Made by a program: the position numbers and the translations under genes. Below are positions 9,656 to 17,098 of a stretch of DNA of 27,206 nucleotides, piece by piece; positions within the stretch are counted from its first letter, which is position 1, and each line of letters starts with the position of its first letter. The notes below the pieces were generated by a model. It did not search any database. It was not told the DNA's origin and was given only the letters and a program-made list of their open reading frames with translations. The stretch is from an uncultured Porphyromonas sp. (GTDB lineage: Bacteria > Bacteroidota > Bacteroidia > Bacteroidales > Porphyromonadaceae). The stretch spans positions 1-27,206 of the forward strand of contig NZ_CAJZFJ010000028.1 of assembly GCF_915070105.1 (NCBI RefSeq), given 5' to 3'.

Positions 9656-10579
9656 TTATATAGGTAGTGCCTCATGATAGTAGTAGGCCGTCTGATAGTA
9701 AGCTCCGAAGATGCCTAGGCCATGCTCTATATTGGAATAAACGACCGTTTGGTCAAACCATGCTGATGGATCGCCCTCACTCTCATAGAACTGCATCTTC
9801 TCTATCACCGAGCGCAGGTAGCGGTCATACTCGACCGAGGCTGCACGGAAGACCACGAAGGAGGCCTGTACCGGAGGATGCTGTACGACGAACTCATAGG
9901 GGAGTTCCTTCTCCCCTCCTCTAGGTGGGACGACACGTGTATAGTAGTGATAGAGGGCAGCCTGCTGATGGTCTGGATCCCACTTGCTCAGCTCTCCTAT
10001 GCCGTTGAACTGGTCTACACGTCTATGGTCGGTGGCGATCTCCTTGAAGAGATCTACTTTCGGATCTTGCTCCAGAGTGGGGAGGCGCTGGGGGTCAGCG
10101 GGGAGCTCCTTGAGGCTAGAGCGCAGGCAGAGAATCCAATAGGGCTCACTAAGCTGCCTCTGGATGAAGGTGCGTGTGGTAGGGCTACGCCGCCCCCTCT
10201 TGCGCCGTACGGCCACTGGAGAGGGCATCGTAGTGGTCGCACGGAGGGTAGGACGCCCGGGCACCTCCACCTCCAGCCGATAGTGACGCCCAGGCGTAGG
10301 GCGGAAGTGGAGTTCCCAGTCCCCATAGCCTGCCTTGGTGAAGACACCGACAGCTGTCCCCTCCTCATAGAGGGTCGCTGTGGCCTGCTCTACCTCATCG
10401 AAGTAATGCCCCTGCCCCATCTCCTTGCTGTAGGTGAGCTTGAGACGCTGGAGATCGGTATTGGCCAGGACGCAGGAGGCGACGACCTGCACCTCCGCCC
10501 GAGGGCGAATATTGATCTCCTCGGTGCAAGAGACGAGGGCTGTGAGCGCCAGGAGGAGGACAATAAGTCTCGTGCTCAT
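9656..10579 (-). CDS. DUF4249 family surface lipoprotein
   Basis: This ~307-residue lipoprotein matches the DUF4249 pattern, the usual genomic partner of small TonB-dependent receptors in Bacteroidota. I place the start at the ATG at 10579, which begins MSTRLIVLLLALTALVSC, a lipoprotein signal with lipidated Cys18. The open frame runs 50 codons further upstream, but that part lies over the preceding gene and is not signal-like. The ATG overlaps the stop of the upstream lipoprotein gene as ATGA (10576-10579), indicating translational coupling. After the Cys comes the family's beta-rich N-terminal half (about 20-110, with GRHYRLEVEVPGRP and ATTTMPSPV). The C-terminus has an aromatic cluster (GAYYQTAYYYHEALPI). 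Its role is inferred as ligand capture for the adjacent receptor. Confidence 0.85.
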   Translation of the reverse strand: MSTRLIVLLLALTALVSCTEEINIRPRAEVQVVASCVLANTDLQRLKLTYSKEMGQGHYFDEVEQATATLYEEGTAVGVFTKAGYGDWELHFRPTPGRHYRLEVEVPGRPTLRATTTMPSPVAVRRKRGRRSPTTRTFIQRQLSEPYWILCLRSSLKELPADPQRLPTLEQDPKVDLFKEIATDHRRVDQFNGIGELSKWDPDHQQAALYHYYTRVVPPRGGEKELPYEFVVQHPPVQASFVVFRAASVEYDRYLRSVIEKMQFYESEGDPSAWFDQTVVYSNIEHGLGIFGAYYQTAYYYHEALPI

Positions 10580-11403
10580 TTCAGCTCTACCTCTAGCGTG
10601 TCTCGGAGCACCTTGCCCTCCGTAGTCTCTAGGATGGAGACCAGTTTGGTCTTGATGGGGAGCTCCTCGGGGCGACTCTTGAAGCGGAAAATCACCGTAG
10701 GTGGTGCCATCGGCTCCATCGAGAGCCACTGCCTGATCGTCGTCACCTTACCCTTATCCGAATAGCCCCAGAGGAGAGCCTTTCGGCGGTAGGAGATGAT
10801 TTGACGGGGACTGAACTCGTCAATGATAAAGTAGTCGTTCAGCGAACTCTCCGCAGGCTGCCCAAAGAGAGGCGAAAGGGAGATGATACGGAAGTCCTTC
10901 ACCCCCGTAACCCGATAGGGCCAAGTCTTACGAGCGACAGCATCTACCCCCTTGCTGCCCGAGGCCAAGCTCCTCGATCCACCAACCCATATCCGAAAGT
11001 CCTCCCTTAACTGACGCTCTAGCTGGGGAATCGAGGGAGCAAGAAGTGGTGCCTTTTTTCGCCCAGGATGATCCAAGTCATACTGGTCTTGGTAGGTCAG
11101 AGCTTCCATCTCAGGATAATCCAATCTAGTATCCTTTAGGTCATCAGCTCCGGTCATCATCCATAGAAGAAACTTGCTGGCTTCGACAGCTTTCCCTTTT
11201 ATGCGCACATACTCGTGGCGACGATAGACTTTACCTAAAACATCCTCTACCACCTCGACATCCTCTAGGGGTAGGGTAAACATCTGGGTGCATACCCTTG
11301 GACGGAAGTGTAAGGTCGCACTCTCCCTTGGGATGTATGTATCTCCGCAGGAGCTAGCCCCCAGCACTGCGACGAGGGCGAGTAGTGTAGTACGTATGTT
11401 CAT
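10576..11403 (-). CDS. Paralogous lipoprotein, copy 1 of 3 (next to DUF4249 gene)
   Basis: This 275-residue lipoprotein is from a family I do not recognise. The signal peptide MNIRTTLLALVAVLGASSC places the lipidated residue at Cys19 and is identical in all three tandem copies. The central region (about 22-160) differs strongly from the other copies. It still keeps a skeleton: PRVC near 35, a VEASKFLLWMMTG-type segment near 73-85, and LERQLREDF near 128. From WPYRVTGVKDF (residue 161) to the end the three copies are nearly identical. Its TGA overlaps the DUF4249 ATG. Likely surface-exposed and part of the receptor complex, but that is inference from the operon. It could belong to an uncharacterised Bacteroidales DUF lipoprotein family. 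Confidence 0.85.
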   Translation of the reverse strand: MNIRTTLLALVAVLGASSCGDTYIPRESATLHFRPRVCTQMFTLPLEDVEVVEDVLGKVYRRHEYVRIKGKAVEASKFLLWMMTGADDLKDTRLDYPEMEALTYQDQYDLDHPGRKKAPLLAPSIPQLERQLREDFRIWVGGSRSLASGSKGVDAVARKTWPYRVTGVKDFRIISLSPLFGQPAESSLNDYFIIDEFSPRQIISYRRKALLWGYSDKGKVTTIRQWLSMEPMAPPTVIFRFKSRPEELPIKTKLVSILETTEGKVLRDTLEVELK

Positions 11404-11464
11404 ATTAGTATGGAGTAGTTTTATATGTCGTGTCTGTGTAGTATCAGTGGGAGGATGTGCTCAT
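11404..11464 (-). repeat. Duplicated spacer with vestigial ATGA-coupled mini-ORF (a)
   Basis: The spacer between lipoprotein copies 2 and 1 closely resembles the spacer at 12280-12339 and, more loosely, the leader upstream of copy 3. Its distal end holds a mini-ORF at 11444-11464, ATG AGC ACA TCC TCC CAC TGA (MSTSSH). The ATG overlaps the stop of copy 2 as ATGA, just as the DUF4249 start (MSTRL) overlaps the stop of copy 1. Confidence 0.6.
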
Positions 11465-12279
11465 CTCAGCTCTACCTCTAGCGTGTCTCGGAGCTCCTTG
11501 CCCTCCGTGGTCTCTAGGATGGAGACCAGTTTGGTCTTGATGGGGAGTTCCTCGGGGCGACTCTTCAGGCGAAACATCACCGTAGGCGGCGCCATCGGCT
11601 CCATCGAGAGCCACTGCCGAATGTTCGTCACCTTATCCTTGTCCGAATAGCCCCAGAGGAGTGCCTTTCGGCGGTAGGAGATGATCTGACGAGGACTGAA
11701 CTCATCAATGATAAAGTGGTCGTTCAGCGAGCTCTCCGCAGGCTGCCCGAAGAGGGGCGAGAGGGATATGATACGGAAGTCCTTCACCCCCGTAACCCGA
11801 TAAGGCCAAGGCGTGGGGGGAGGCCCCGATATGATCCGATCACGGCTGATCCTAGGCTTCCGTCCCCTCGCCTCGGGTCTATTGTTGTAGTCACGAGCCA
11901 GCTGACGCTCCAGTTCGCTATTGCGAGGAGCGAGCCCGTGCTCTCCTCGACCCAGAGACTCATACCAGTGGCTCCTAGCCTGCTCGCTGGGGTCTCTCTG
12001 AACCCATTCTCGCAACCAGGGTGCTCCTGTCATCACCCAGAGGACAAAGTCCTCGGCTTGGACCGCCTCATTCTCTACGATATAGAGACGTCGGCTGGTG
12101 TACGTATTCTTGCCAAACGAATGCGTCTGCACGACAGAACGCATCGGTCGGCTTACGATCTGATCGCAGACCCTCGGGTAGCCGAGGAGGTGGGCTTCAT
12201 CGCGATCGACATACCAGTCTCCGCAGGAGCTAGCCCCCAGCACGGCGACGAGGGCGAGTAGTGTAGTACGTATGTTCAT
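11461..12279 (-). CDS. Paralogous lipoprotein, copy 2 of 3
   Basis: This 272-residue protein is the middle copy of the triplet. It has the same 19-residue lipoprotein signal and the same C-terminal block from WPYRVTG (residue 158). Its centre is the most divergent of the three. The conserved skeleton is visible as PRVCDQI (about 35), AVQAEDFVLWVMTG (about 72-85) and SELERQLARDY (about 121). Between them it is Arg/Pro/Gly-rich (RPEARGRKPRISRDRI), unlike the more acidic centres of copies 1 and 3. It lies 57 bases upstream of copy 1, and the spacer is itself a duplicated sequence. Its TGA overlaps a 6-codon mini-ORF as ATGA. No function is known from sequence; probably an alternative surface subunit for the downstream receptor. 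Confidence 0.85.
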   Translation of the reverse strand: MNIRTTLLALVAVLGASSCGDWYVDRDEAHLLGYPRVCDQIVSRPMRSVVQTHSFGKNTYTSRRLYIVENEAVQAEDFVLWVMTGAPWLREWVQRDPSEQARSHWYESLGRGEHGLAPRNSELERQLARDYNNRPEARGRKPRISRDRIISGPPPTPWPYRVTGVKDFRIISLSPLFGQPAESSLNDHFIIDEFSPRQIISYRRKALLWGYSDKDKVTNIRQWLSMEPMAPPTVMFRLKSRPEELPIKTKLVSILETTEGKELRDTLEVELR

Positions 12280-12339
12280 AAGAAATGGGGTGTTTTGATG
12301 TGTCGTGTCGGTGTAGGATTAGTGGGTGGATGTACTCAT
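12280..12339 (-). repeat. Duplicated spacer with vestigial ATGA-coupled mini-ORF (b)
   Basis: This is the second copy of the spacer, between lipoprotein copies 3 and 2. The mini-ORF is at 12319-12339, ATG AGT ACA TCC ACC CAC TAA (MSTSTH), again overlapping the preceding stop codon as ATGA. Both spacers share a TGTGTCGTGTC-type core and end just before the ATG of the next MNIRTT reading frame. Confidence 0.6.
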
Positions 12340-13160
12340 CTCAGCTCTACCTCTAGGGTGTCACGCAGTTCCTTGCCCTCCGTGGTCTTTAGGATGGAGA
12401 CCAGCTTGGTCTTGATGGGTAGCTCCTCGGGGCGACTCTTCAGGCGAAACATCACCGCAGGCGGTGCCATCGGCTCCATCGAGAGCCACAGCCTGATCGT
12501 CGTCACCTTATCCTTATCCGAATAGCCCCAGAGGAGCGCCTTTCGGCGGTAGGAGATAATCTGACGAGGACGAAACTCATCAATGATAAAGTAGTCATTC
12601 AGCGAACTCTCCGCAGGCTTCCCGAAGAGAGGCGAAAGGGAGATGATACGGAAGTCCTTCACCCCCGTAACCCGATAAGGCCAAGGTCTAGGATAGGCTG
12701 TGGCTTTAGAGTCACTCGACGTACTCAGCGCTCGAGTTGAGGAGATGTAACTCCGATAATCATGCTCGAGCTGTTGCTCTAATGGTCGCATGTGTGGAGC
12801 CTTAAGCTCCCGCCCCTTCATTGTATGATACGTCTCGTATACATTCTCGTACTCTTTACTTTTCAGGTTGGGATACTCTGCTCGTAGCTCCTTCAGATCA
12901 TCCTCTCCTGTCATCATCCATAGGATAAAGCGATCCGCCTCGACAGCACCATCCTCCAGCATCTCTGTCGTCTTGGTTACGAAGTGCTTATTACCAGCCG
13001 TACCAGGAATCTCTTTGTAACGGAGAGGAAGCGTAATAATCTGTGAACATTCCCGAGGCTGAAAGTGCATCGAGAAGGTATCCCGAATTTCCCTAGTATC
13101 TCCGCAGGAGCTAGCACCCAGCACAGCGACGAGGGCGAGTAGTGTAGTACGTATGTTCAT
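12336..13160 (-). CDS. Paralogous lipoprotein, copy 3 of 3 (first gene of the operon)
   Basis: This 274-residue protein is the promoter-proximal member of the triplet. I use the ATG at 13160 because it starts the shared signal MNIRTTLLALVAVLGASSC (Cys19). An in-frame GTG at 13217 would add 19 polar residues ahead of the signal peptide and is rejected. The centre keeps PRECSQI (about 35), AVEADRFILWMMTGEDDLK (about 72-90) and PLEQQLEHDYRSY (about 126-138) and is otherwise distinct. The C-terminal block starts at residue 160 (WPYRVTG), with a few private changes such as FGKPAES and FRPRQ. Start-to-start distance between copies is about 880 bases (876 and 881), the period of the duplicated cassette. 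Function is unknown; a role as surface subunit of the receptor system is inferred. Confidence 0.85.
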   Translation of the reverse strand: MNIRTTLLALVAVLGASSCGDTREIRDTFSMHFQPRECSQIITLPLRYKEIPGTAGNKHFVTKTTEMLEDGAVEADRFILWMMTGEDDLKELRAEYPNLKSKEYENVYETYHTMKGRELKAPHMRPLEQQLEHDYRSYISSTRALSTSSDSKATAYPRPWPYRVTGVKDFRIISLSPLFGKPAESSLNDYFIIDEFRPRQIISYRRKALLWGYSDKDKVTTIRLWLSMEPMAPPAVMFRLKSRPEELPIKTKLVSILKTTEGKELRDTLEVELR

Positions 13161-13378
13161 ATTAGTATGGGGTGTTTTGATATGTTGTGTAGATGTAGTA
13201 TCAGTCGGTGCGTACACTCCCCTGTCTCTCCAGTATCCCAGAGGGTAGACCGCTGAGGTCTGCTCCTACGTCCACTAGAGGGGACAGCCTGCTCCACCCA
13301 TGGGGACGCTGGCAGGGAAAGCCATCTATCCTTGGCTACGTGCATCATCGGTGTGCCGTTAGTTAAGTATCCTTACCG
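13161..13378 (-). other. 5' leader of the lipoprotein-receptor operon
   Basis: About 210 bases separate the putative -7 box from the first ATG. The part nearest the gene resembles the spacers between the lipoprotein copies. The rest can form small hairpins (for example agacc/ggtct around 13240-13260). I see no known riboswitch core, including no cobalamin-type box. A 63-codon frame starting at 13348 overlaps the gene's ATG as ATGA, but that overlap is automatic whenever the second codon begins with A, so I do not call it. Confidence 0.4.
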
Positions 13379-13386
13379 CAAATATA
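13379..13386 (-). promoter_or_regulatory. Putative -7 box (TATATTTG) for the lipoprotein-receptor operon
   Basis: The minus strand shows TATATTTG, an exact TAnnTTTG match, 219 bases upstream of the first ATG. A good TTTG is not present about 20 bases further upstream. It would drive all five genes down to 7310, because no terminator-like hairpin separates them. Confidence 0.5.
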
Positions 13387-13559
13387 GCGATTAGACGGAA
13401 AGTATCACACGCCCTTAGAGCGAAAGGAAGATCAAGGCAAGGCATAGGGGGATATAGGACACATAATGCGGTAAGCAGGGGGAAGATAGCGCACTCTATA
13501 TTCCTCTCGGGAAGAGCTCCACAGCAGGAGCGAGAGCTAGAGACGAACTGATAAGTCGA

Positions 13560-13595
13560 AATAGGTGCAATAGGTACAATGAGTCCAATAGGATG
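13560..13595. repeat. 9-bp tandem repeat, AATAGGnnn type
   Basis: Four consecutive 9-mers: AATAGGTGC, AATAGGTAC, AATGAGTCC, AATAGGATG. The same 9-bp period with the same AATAGG core recurs at 16830-16865, 17141-17176, 17523-17558 and, on the minus strand, 23461-23478. All are intergenic. Confidence 0.7.
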
Positions 13596-13687
13596 GCGAG
13601 CAAAGTGCGTGGGTAGCCTAGCCCGTGAGGGAGGCCTACCGCCTACTCCAGGAAGAGGGGAGCCAAGAGCGTGAGCAGACCCGTTAG

Positions 13688-13882
13688 CAGGCCTCGCTCA
13701 GCGAGGATGGCCTCTGGACGCTACAGAGCATACACACAAAGAAGTACCTGTGCCGAGACCTCAAGACCCGTACGCTCGCCGAGGACACTGCAGGGCTACG
13801 CTACTGGGGACTCAATCCCTCGGTCACTACCAGCAAGGACAGCAATCCCTACGCACTCTCCACCCTCCTCATCCAGCGTTAG
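13688..13882 (+). pseudogene. Possible C-terminal remnant of an unknown gene
   Basis: A 64-codon frame with no ATG, preceded by an in-frame TAG and ending in TAG, encodes a protein-like sequence containing EDGLWTLQSIHTKKYLCRDL and GLRYWGLNPSVTTSKDSNPY. Its composition is more natural than that of the overlapping ATG frame. It could be the decayed end of a transferred gene, or chance. I recognise no family. Confidence 0.2.
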
Positions 13883-13964
13883 TCCCAGAGCTCTCCCCCT
13901 CCCCTCAGAGGGACGCTCCTTAGCCCCATCCTAGTAGGCTCTGTATCAAGCACCTCGAGAGGGC

Positions 13965-14084
13965 AAAAACGATCATACCGAGAGCGCATGTGCGCTCCTA
14001 TAATGAACGCCCTCGTCTCCTAGGTAAGGAGACGAGGGCGTTCTTACTTAGAGCCCTGAGGCGCTCTCGGTATGATCGTTTTTT
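13965..14084. terminator. Nested inverted repeat, likely bidirectional terminator
   Basis: A perfect 23-bp outer inverted repeat (13965-13987 with 14061-14083) ends in five or more T on each strand. Inside is a second perfect 16-bp hairpin (14005-14020 with 14028-14043, 7-base loop). A small palindrome (gagcgca/tgcgctc, 13982-13996) overlaps the left outer arm and could compete with it. It sits just past the stop of the beta-mannosidase gene, so it plausibly ends that transcript. The size and nesting exceed an ordinary terminator. Confidence 0.7.
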
Positions 14085-14101
14085 CCCCCTCGGGATGGGC
14101 T

Positions 14102-16786
14102 TCAGTTGCCCGATGAGACAGGCGAGGGCGGGACGAGGGCTAGTGGGGGGCGGTGTATCAGCTCGTTGATGGAGCGGAGGGTGAAGGTCGGCAGTGCATC
14201 CCGAGCTGGGAGCTGATAGCCCGCACGTGCCGAGAGACGCAGACGAAGGGGACGCCCCGGGAGGAGGTCTAGGAAGTTATCCGAGAGGTGCACCCCGGGT
14301 AGGATACACTCCAGATAGAGATCCTTGACGAGGCAGGCGGAGGAGAGGGTGAGGATATAGCCTTCGCCCCCGACCTCGGGCTCGATCGTATAGCGAAGAT
14401 CCCGAGCCTCGGGCAGGCGAAGATCCCGTGGGGGAAGGGCATAGTACAGCTCCTCGGCAAGGGTCTTCGCTCCCCCACCCTCCTCTACGAGGCGGTAGTG
14501 GACGAAGCGCTGACGGCGTGCCTCCTCATCGGGGTAGAACGAGGCGAAGGGAACGGCGAAGTCGTGCTGCTGCATCCCCCCCCCAAGGCTAACCTCAGCA
14601 CTCCTCCAGCTATAGAGCTCCCGCCCCTCGAAGTCCGAGACACGAGCCTCCAGCCTGACCCGTCGCCCCTCAGGAGCATCATCCGAGACCAGACGCACAC
14701 TATCCCCAGCCCGCGAGGTCACGAGGATCATGGGAGCGAAGGCTCGCTGGGCTTGGTACTGGAGCCCCTTCCACGTGCCGTAATAGTCGATACTTGACCA
14801 CGAGACGGCAGGCCAAGCATCGTTGATCTGCCAGTAGAGACTGCCCATACAGCGTGGGGCGGCAGCACGCTGCACCCTTAGCCCGAGGGCAATGCCCCGC
14901 CCCTGCATGACCTGCGAGAGGTAGGCAAAGTCCTCAAAGGTCTTCGGCTCGGGGTACTCCTGACGTATGTAGTGTAGGATCACATCATTGCCGATGGAGC
15001 TCTTCTGATGCGCCCGCATGACGGGGCTCTCGATCTCCCAGTCCTCGGGACGAGAGAAACGCATGAGGCTCGGGAGCGTGGGGAAGGACTGCACCCCAAA
15101 CTCACTCATGAACCTCGGGAGACGCTCCCGCAGGATCTCGAAGGGCTCACGCCCATACCATACCCCCCAGTAATGGCTCTCGCCGAGGCCCAGCGTCTCG
15201 GGTCGCCCCCAGTTCGCCGTGTCGGGGCTACTCTCGATATAGGGGCGGAGGGGGTCGTGCTGGCGGAGCTGGCTAGGGATGAGCTGACGGAAGAGACGCA
15301 CATAGTCCCGAGCGAAGAGCTGGTAGGTCTCCTTGGGGTACTTCTTCTGCCAGCCCCAGTACTTCATGGCTTCACGTATCTCATTATTGCCACACCACAC
15401 TGCGATAGAGGGGTGGGAGCGCAGACGACGGATGTTGTCCACGAGCTCTCGGGAGACATTGCTGAGGAAGGCATCGTCCCCTGGGTAGGCCGTGCAGGCA
15501 AACATGAAGTCCTGCCAGATCAAGATCCCCCGCTCATCGGCTAGGTCGTAGAAGCGATCCTCCTCATAGACACCCCCACCCCAGACACGGAGCATATTGA
15601 AGTGGCTATCGGTGACGTCATCGAAGAGCTGGCGAAGCTCCTCATCGCTACGGGTGGGGAGCATGAGGGTCGGGGGGATATAGTTTGCCCCCTTGGCGTA
15701 GATCGGCCTGCCATTGACACGGAAGAAGAAGCTTCGCCCGAGGCTATCGGCTTCACGCACGAGCTCTACTGTACGTAGCCCTACTCGTAGGCTTTGGCTA
15801 TCGAGGGGCTTTGCTCCCCTTTCGCCCGAGAGGAGCTCCAGCTCAGCCGTGTAGAGGTAGGGCTCCCCCATACCCTGTGGCCACCAGAGTTTAGGACGAG
15901 TGAGGGTATGGCGGTGGATGATCGGACTCTGCCCTAGCACACTAGGCAGAGGCAGGAGGTGCTCATAGACGACAGCCCCCTCACGATCTCGGAGGCGGTA
16001 GCGGAGCTGGCGAGCCCCTCGCCCCACGATAGAGCCCGGGGGGATACGTAGCTCGATCGGCTCGCGATCCTCGGGGTGGTAGGTCACGAGTGGACGATCG
16101 GCGAAGTAGCTCTCCTGCCTGAGGAGTAGGCGAATGGGACGCCAAGGGCCCAAGGTGAGCATTCGCTCACCCCAGTCCCAGCCGTAGTGGTAGGGCGCCT
16201 TGCGGGTGAAGACGGAGAGCCTGAGCTGGGAATGGTCGTTGTCCGCTGGGTAGTTGAGCTTCCCCGAGGCTTCGTAGAGGGGGAGGGCAGCACGCAGTGG
16301 CGAGGAGAAGTGGAGCTCGAGGGTATTGGTGCGCCGTAGGTAGCGACGCACGTCCACCTCGTGGCGGACAAACATATTGCCACTCGAGAGGATGAGTTGG
16401 CCGTTGAGGTAGACCCGAGCATAGGTGTCCAGCCCCTCGAAGAGGAGGTGCCTACTAGGATAAGCCAGCTGTGCCGGCGTGAGGTCAAAGGCGCATCGGT
16501 AGACCCAGTCCCGCTCCCCGACCCACTGGATCGAGTCCTCCGCCAGCCTATAGTAAGGATCGGGAAGACGACCATGACGGATCAGATCCTGCTGCACCAC
16601 ACCAGGCACCGTGGCAGGAAGCCATTCGCCTCCCGAAGACTCCCTAAGACTCCAGCCCCCATGCAGAGAGACAGTCTCTGTGCTCTGCGCCGAGAGCGAA
16701 GGCGACAGGTAACTACCCGAGGTCATCATACCGACAAATAACGTGAGGAGCCTCAGCGGGCTCAAAGAGAAGATGGGACATCGCAT
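14102..16786 (-). CDS. Beta-mannosidase, glycoside hydrolase family 2
   Basis: This enzyme removes terminal beta-linked mannose, for example the core mannose of N-glycans or ends of manno-oligosaccharides. The 894-residue protein has an N-terminal signal peptide ending around LSAQS (about residue 34), so it is probably periplasmic or secreted. A sugar-binding domain (GGWSLRESSGGEWLPATVPG, then FEGLDTYARVYLNG) has the family hallmark HYGWDWGERMLTLG (about 198-212). The catalytic barrel shows the acid/base Glu469 in WCGNNE and the nucleophile Glu562 in MSEFGVQ. Length and motif order match Bacteroidota beta-mannosidases. The ATG at 16786 begins the signal sequence. It is transcribed alone: a promoter box lies at 16817-16824 and the nested inverted repeat follows the stop. 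The nearby SusCD pair suggests, but does not prove, joint glycan use. Confidence 0.93.
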   Translation of the reverse strand: MRCPIFSLSPLRLLTLFVGMMTSGSYLSPSLSAQSTETVSLHGGWSLRESSGGEWLPATVPGVVQQDLIRHGRLPDPYYRLAEDSIQWVGERDWVYRCAFDLTPAQLAYPSRHLLFEGLDTYARVYLNGQLILSSGNMFVRHEVDVRRYLRRTNTLELHFSSPLRAALPLYEASGKLNYPADNDHSQLRLSVFTRKAPYHYGWDWGERMLTLGPWRPIRLLLRQESYFADRPLVTYHPEDREPIELRIPPGSIVGRGARQLRYRLRDREGAVVYEHLLPLPSVLGQSPIIHRHTLTRPKLWWPQGMGEPYLYTAELELLSGERGAKPLDSQSLRVGLRTVELVREADSLGRSFFFRVNGRPIYAKGANYIPPTLMLPTRSDEELRQLFDDVTDSHFNMLRVWGGGVYEEDRFYDLADERGILIWQDFMFACTAYPGDDAFLSNVSRELVDNIRRLRSHPSIAVWCGNNEIREAMKYWGWQKKYPKETYQLFARDYVRLFRQLIPSQLRQHDPLRPYIESSPDTANWGRPETLGLGESHYWGVWYGREPFEILRERLPRFMSEFGVQSFPTLPSLMRFSRPEDWEIESPVMRAHQKSSIGNDVILHYIRQEYPEPKTFEDFAYLSQVMQGRGIALGLRVQRAAAPRCMGSLYWQINDAWPAVSWSSIDYYGTWKGLQYQAQRAFAPMILVTSRAGDSVRLVSDDAPEGRRVRLEARVSDFEGRELYSWRSAEVSLGGGMQQHDFAVPFASFYPDEEARRQRFVHYRLVEEGGGAKTLAEELYYALPPRDLRLPEARDLRYTIEPEVGGEGYILTLSSACLVKDLYLECILPGVHLSDNFLDLLPGRPLRLRLSARAGYQLPARDALPTFTLRSINELIHRPPLALVPPSPVSSGN

Positions 16787-16816
16787 ATCGTCTAGCTGTC
16801 ATAATAGTTTGTAGCA

Positions 16817-16824
16817 CAAATATA
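16817..16824 (-). promoter_or_regulatory. Putative -7 box (TATATTTG) for beta-mannosidase
   Basis: The minus strand carries TATATTTG, an exact TAnnTTTG match, about 30 bases upstream of the beta-mannosidase ATG. The expected -33 zone falls within the 9-bp repeat at 16830-16865 and contains no good TTTG. Confidence 0.45.
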
Positions 16825-17020
16825 AGTCCAATAGGTGCAATGGGACTAATAGGTCTAATAACAAGGTCGGGGAAAAGGCGGGGGAAGGTAACGAAAGGAG
16901 GCCTTACTCTCTACTGACTGGGAGGTACAGCTCACACCGACCAGCAGGGAGCACTGCGAGCCAAAGAGCGACTACACCCTACTCGGAGCGGTGGGAAGAT
17001 CGGAGGATAACTCCCCATAG

Positions 17021-17098
17021 TCCTAGGATAAGTCCTGAATAAGCGAGGATAAGGTAGCCCATAAGTGGGGATAAGGTAGCTGATAAACGGGGATAAGA
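17021..17098 (+). repeat. GGATAAG direct repeats, first set
   Basis: GGATAAG occurs four times here at irregular but close spacing (about 22-26 bases), interleaved with cca/tgataa half-copies. A matching set occurs at about 17405-17480 in the next unit. Confidence 0.6.

Larger units (their letters stand above)
13387..13964. other. Gene-poor region with repeats and a possible remnant
   Basis: No intact gene is evident in this ~580-bp stretch. It holds a 9-bp tandem repeat (13560-13595) and an ATG-less open frame on the plus strand (13688-13882); the rest is featureless to me. The plus-strand frame 13671-13934 that does have an ATG encodes a Ser/Pro/Arg-rich sequence of shadow type and is not called. 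Confidence 0.4.

Noticed and set aside
9878..10765. 295-codon plus-strand open frame
   Set aside because: It lies antisense across the DUF4249 gene and the end of lipoprotein copy 1, both of which have clear lipoprotein signals and operon spacing. Its translation shows no domain and repeats where the paralogs repeat, as expected of a shadow.
13161..13217. GTG start 19 codons upstream of lipoprotein copy 3
   Set aside because: It would place polar residues before the signal peptide that is identical in the other two copies, which start at the ATG.
13157..13348. 63-codon frame upstream of lipoprotein copy 3 ending in an ATGA overlap
   Set aside because: Composition is not protein-like, and the overlap follows automatically from the ATGAAC start of the next gene.
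13161..13378. Cobalamin or other metabolite riboswitch in front of the receptor operon
   Set aside because: The leader is long enough but I could not find a conserved box of a known class.
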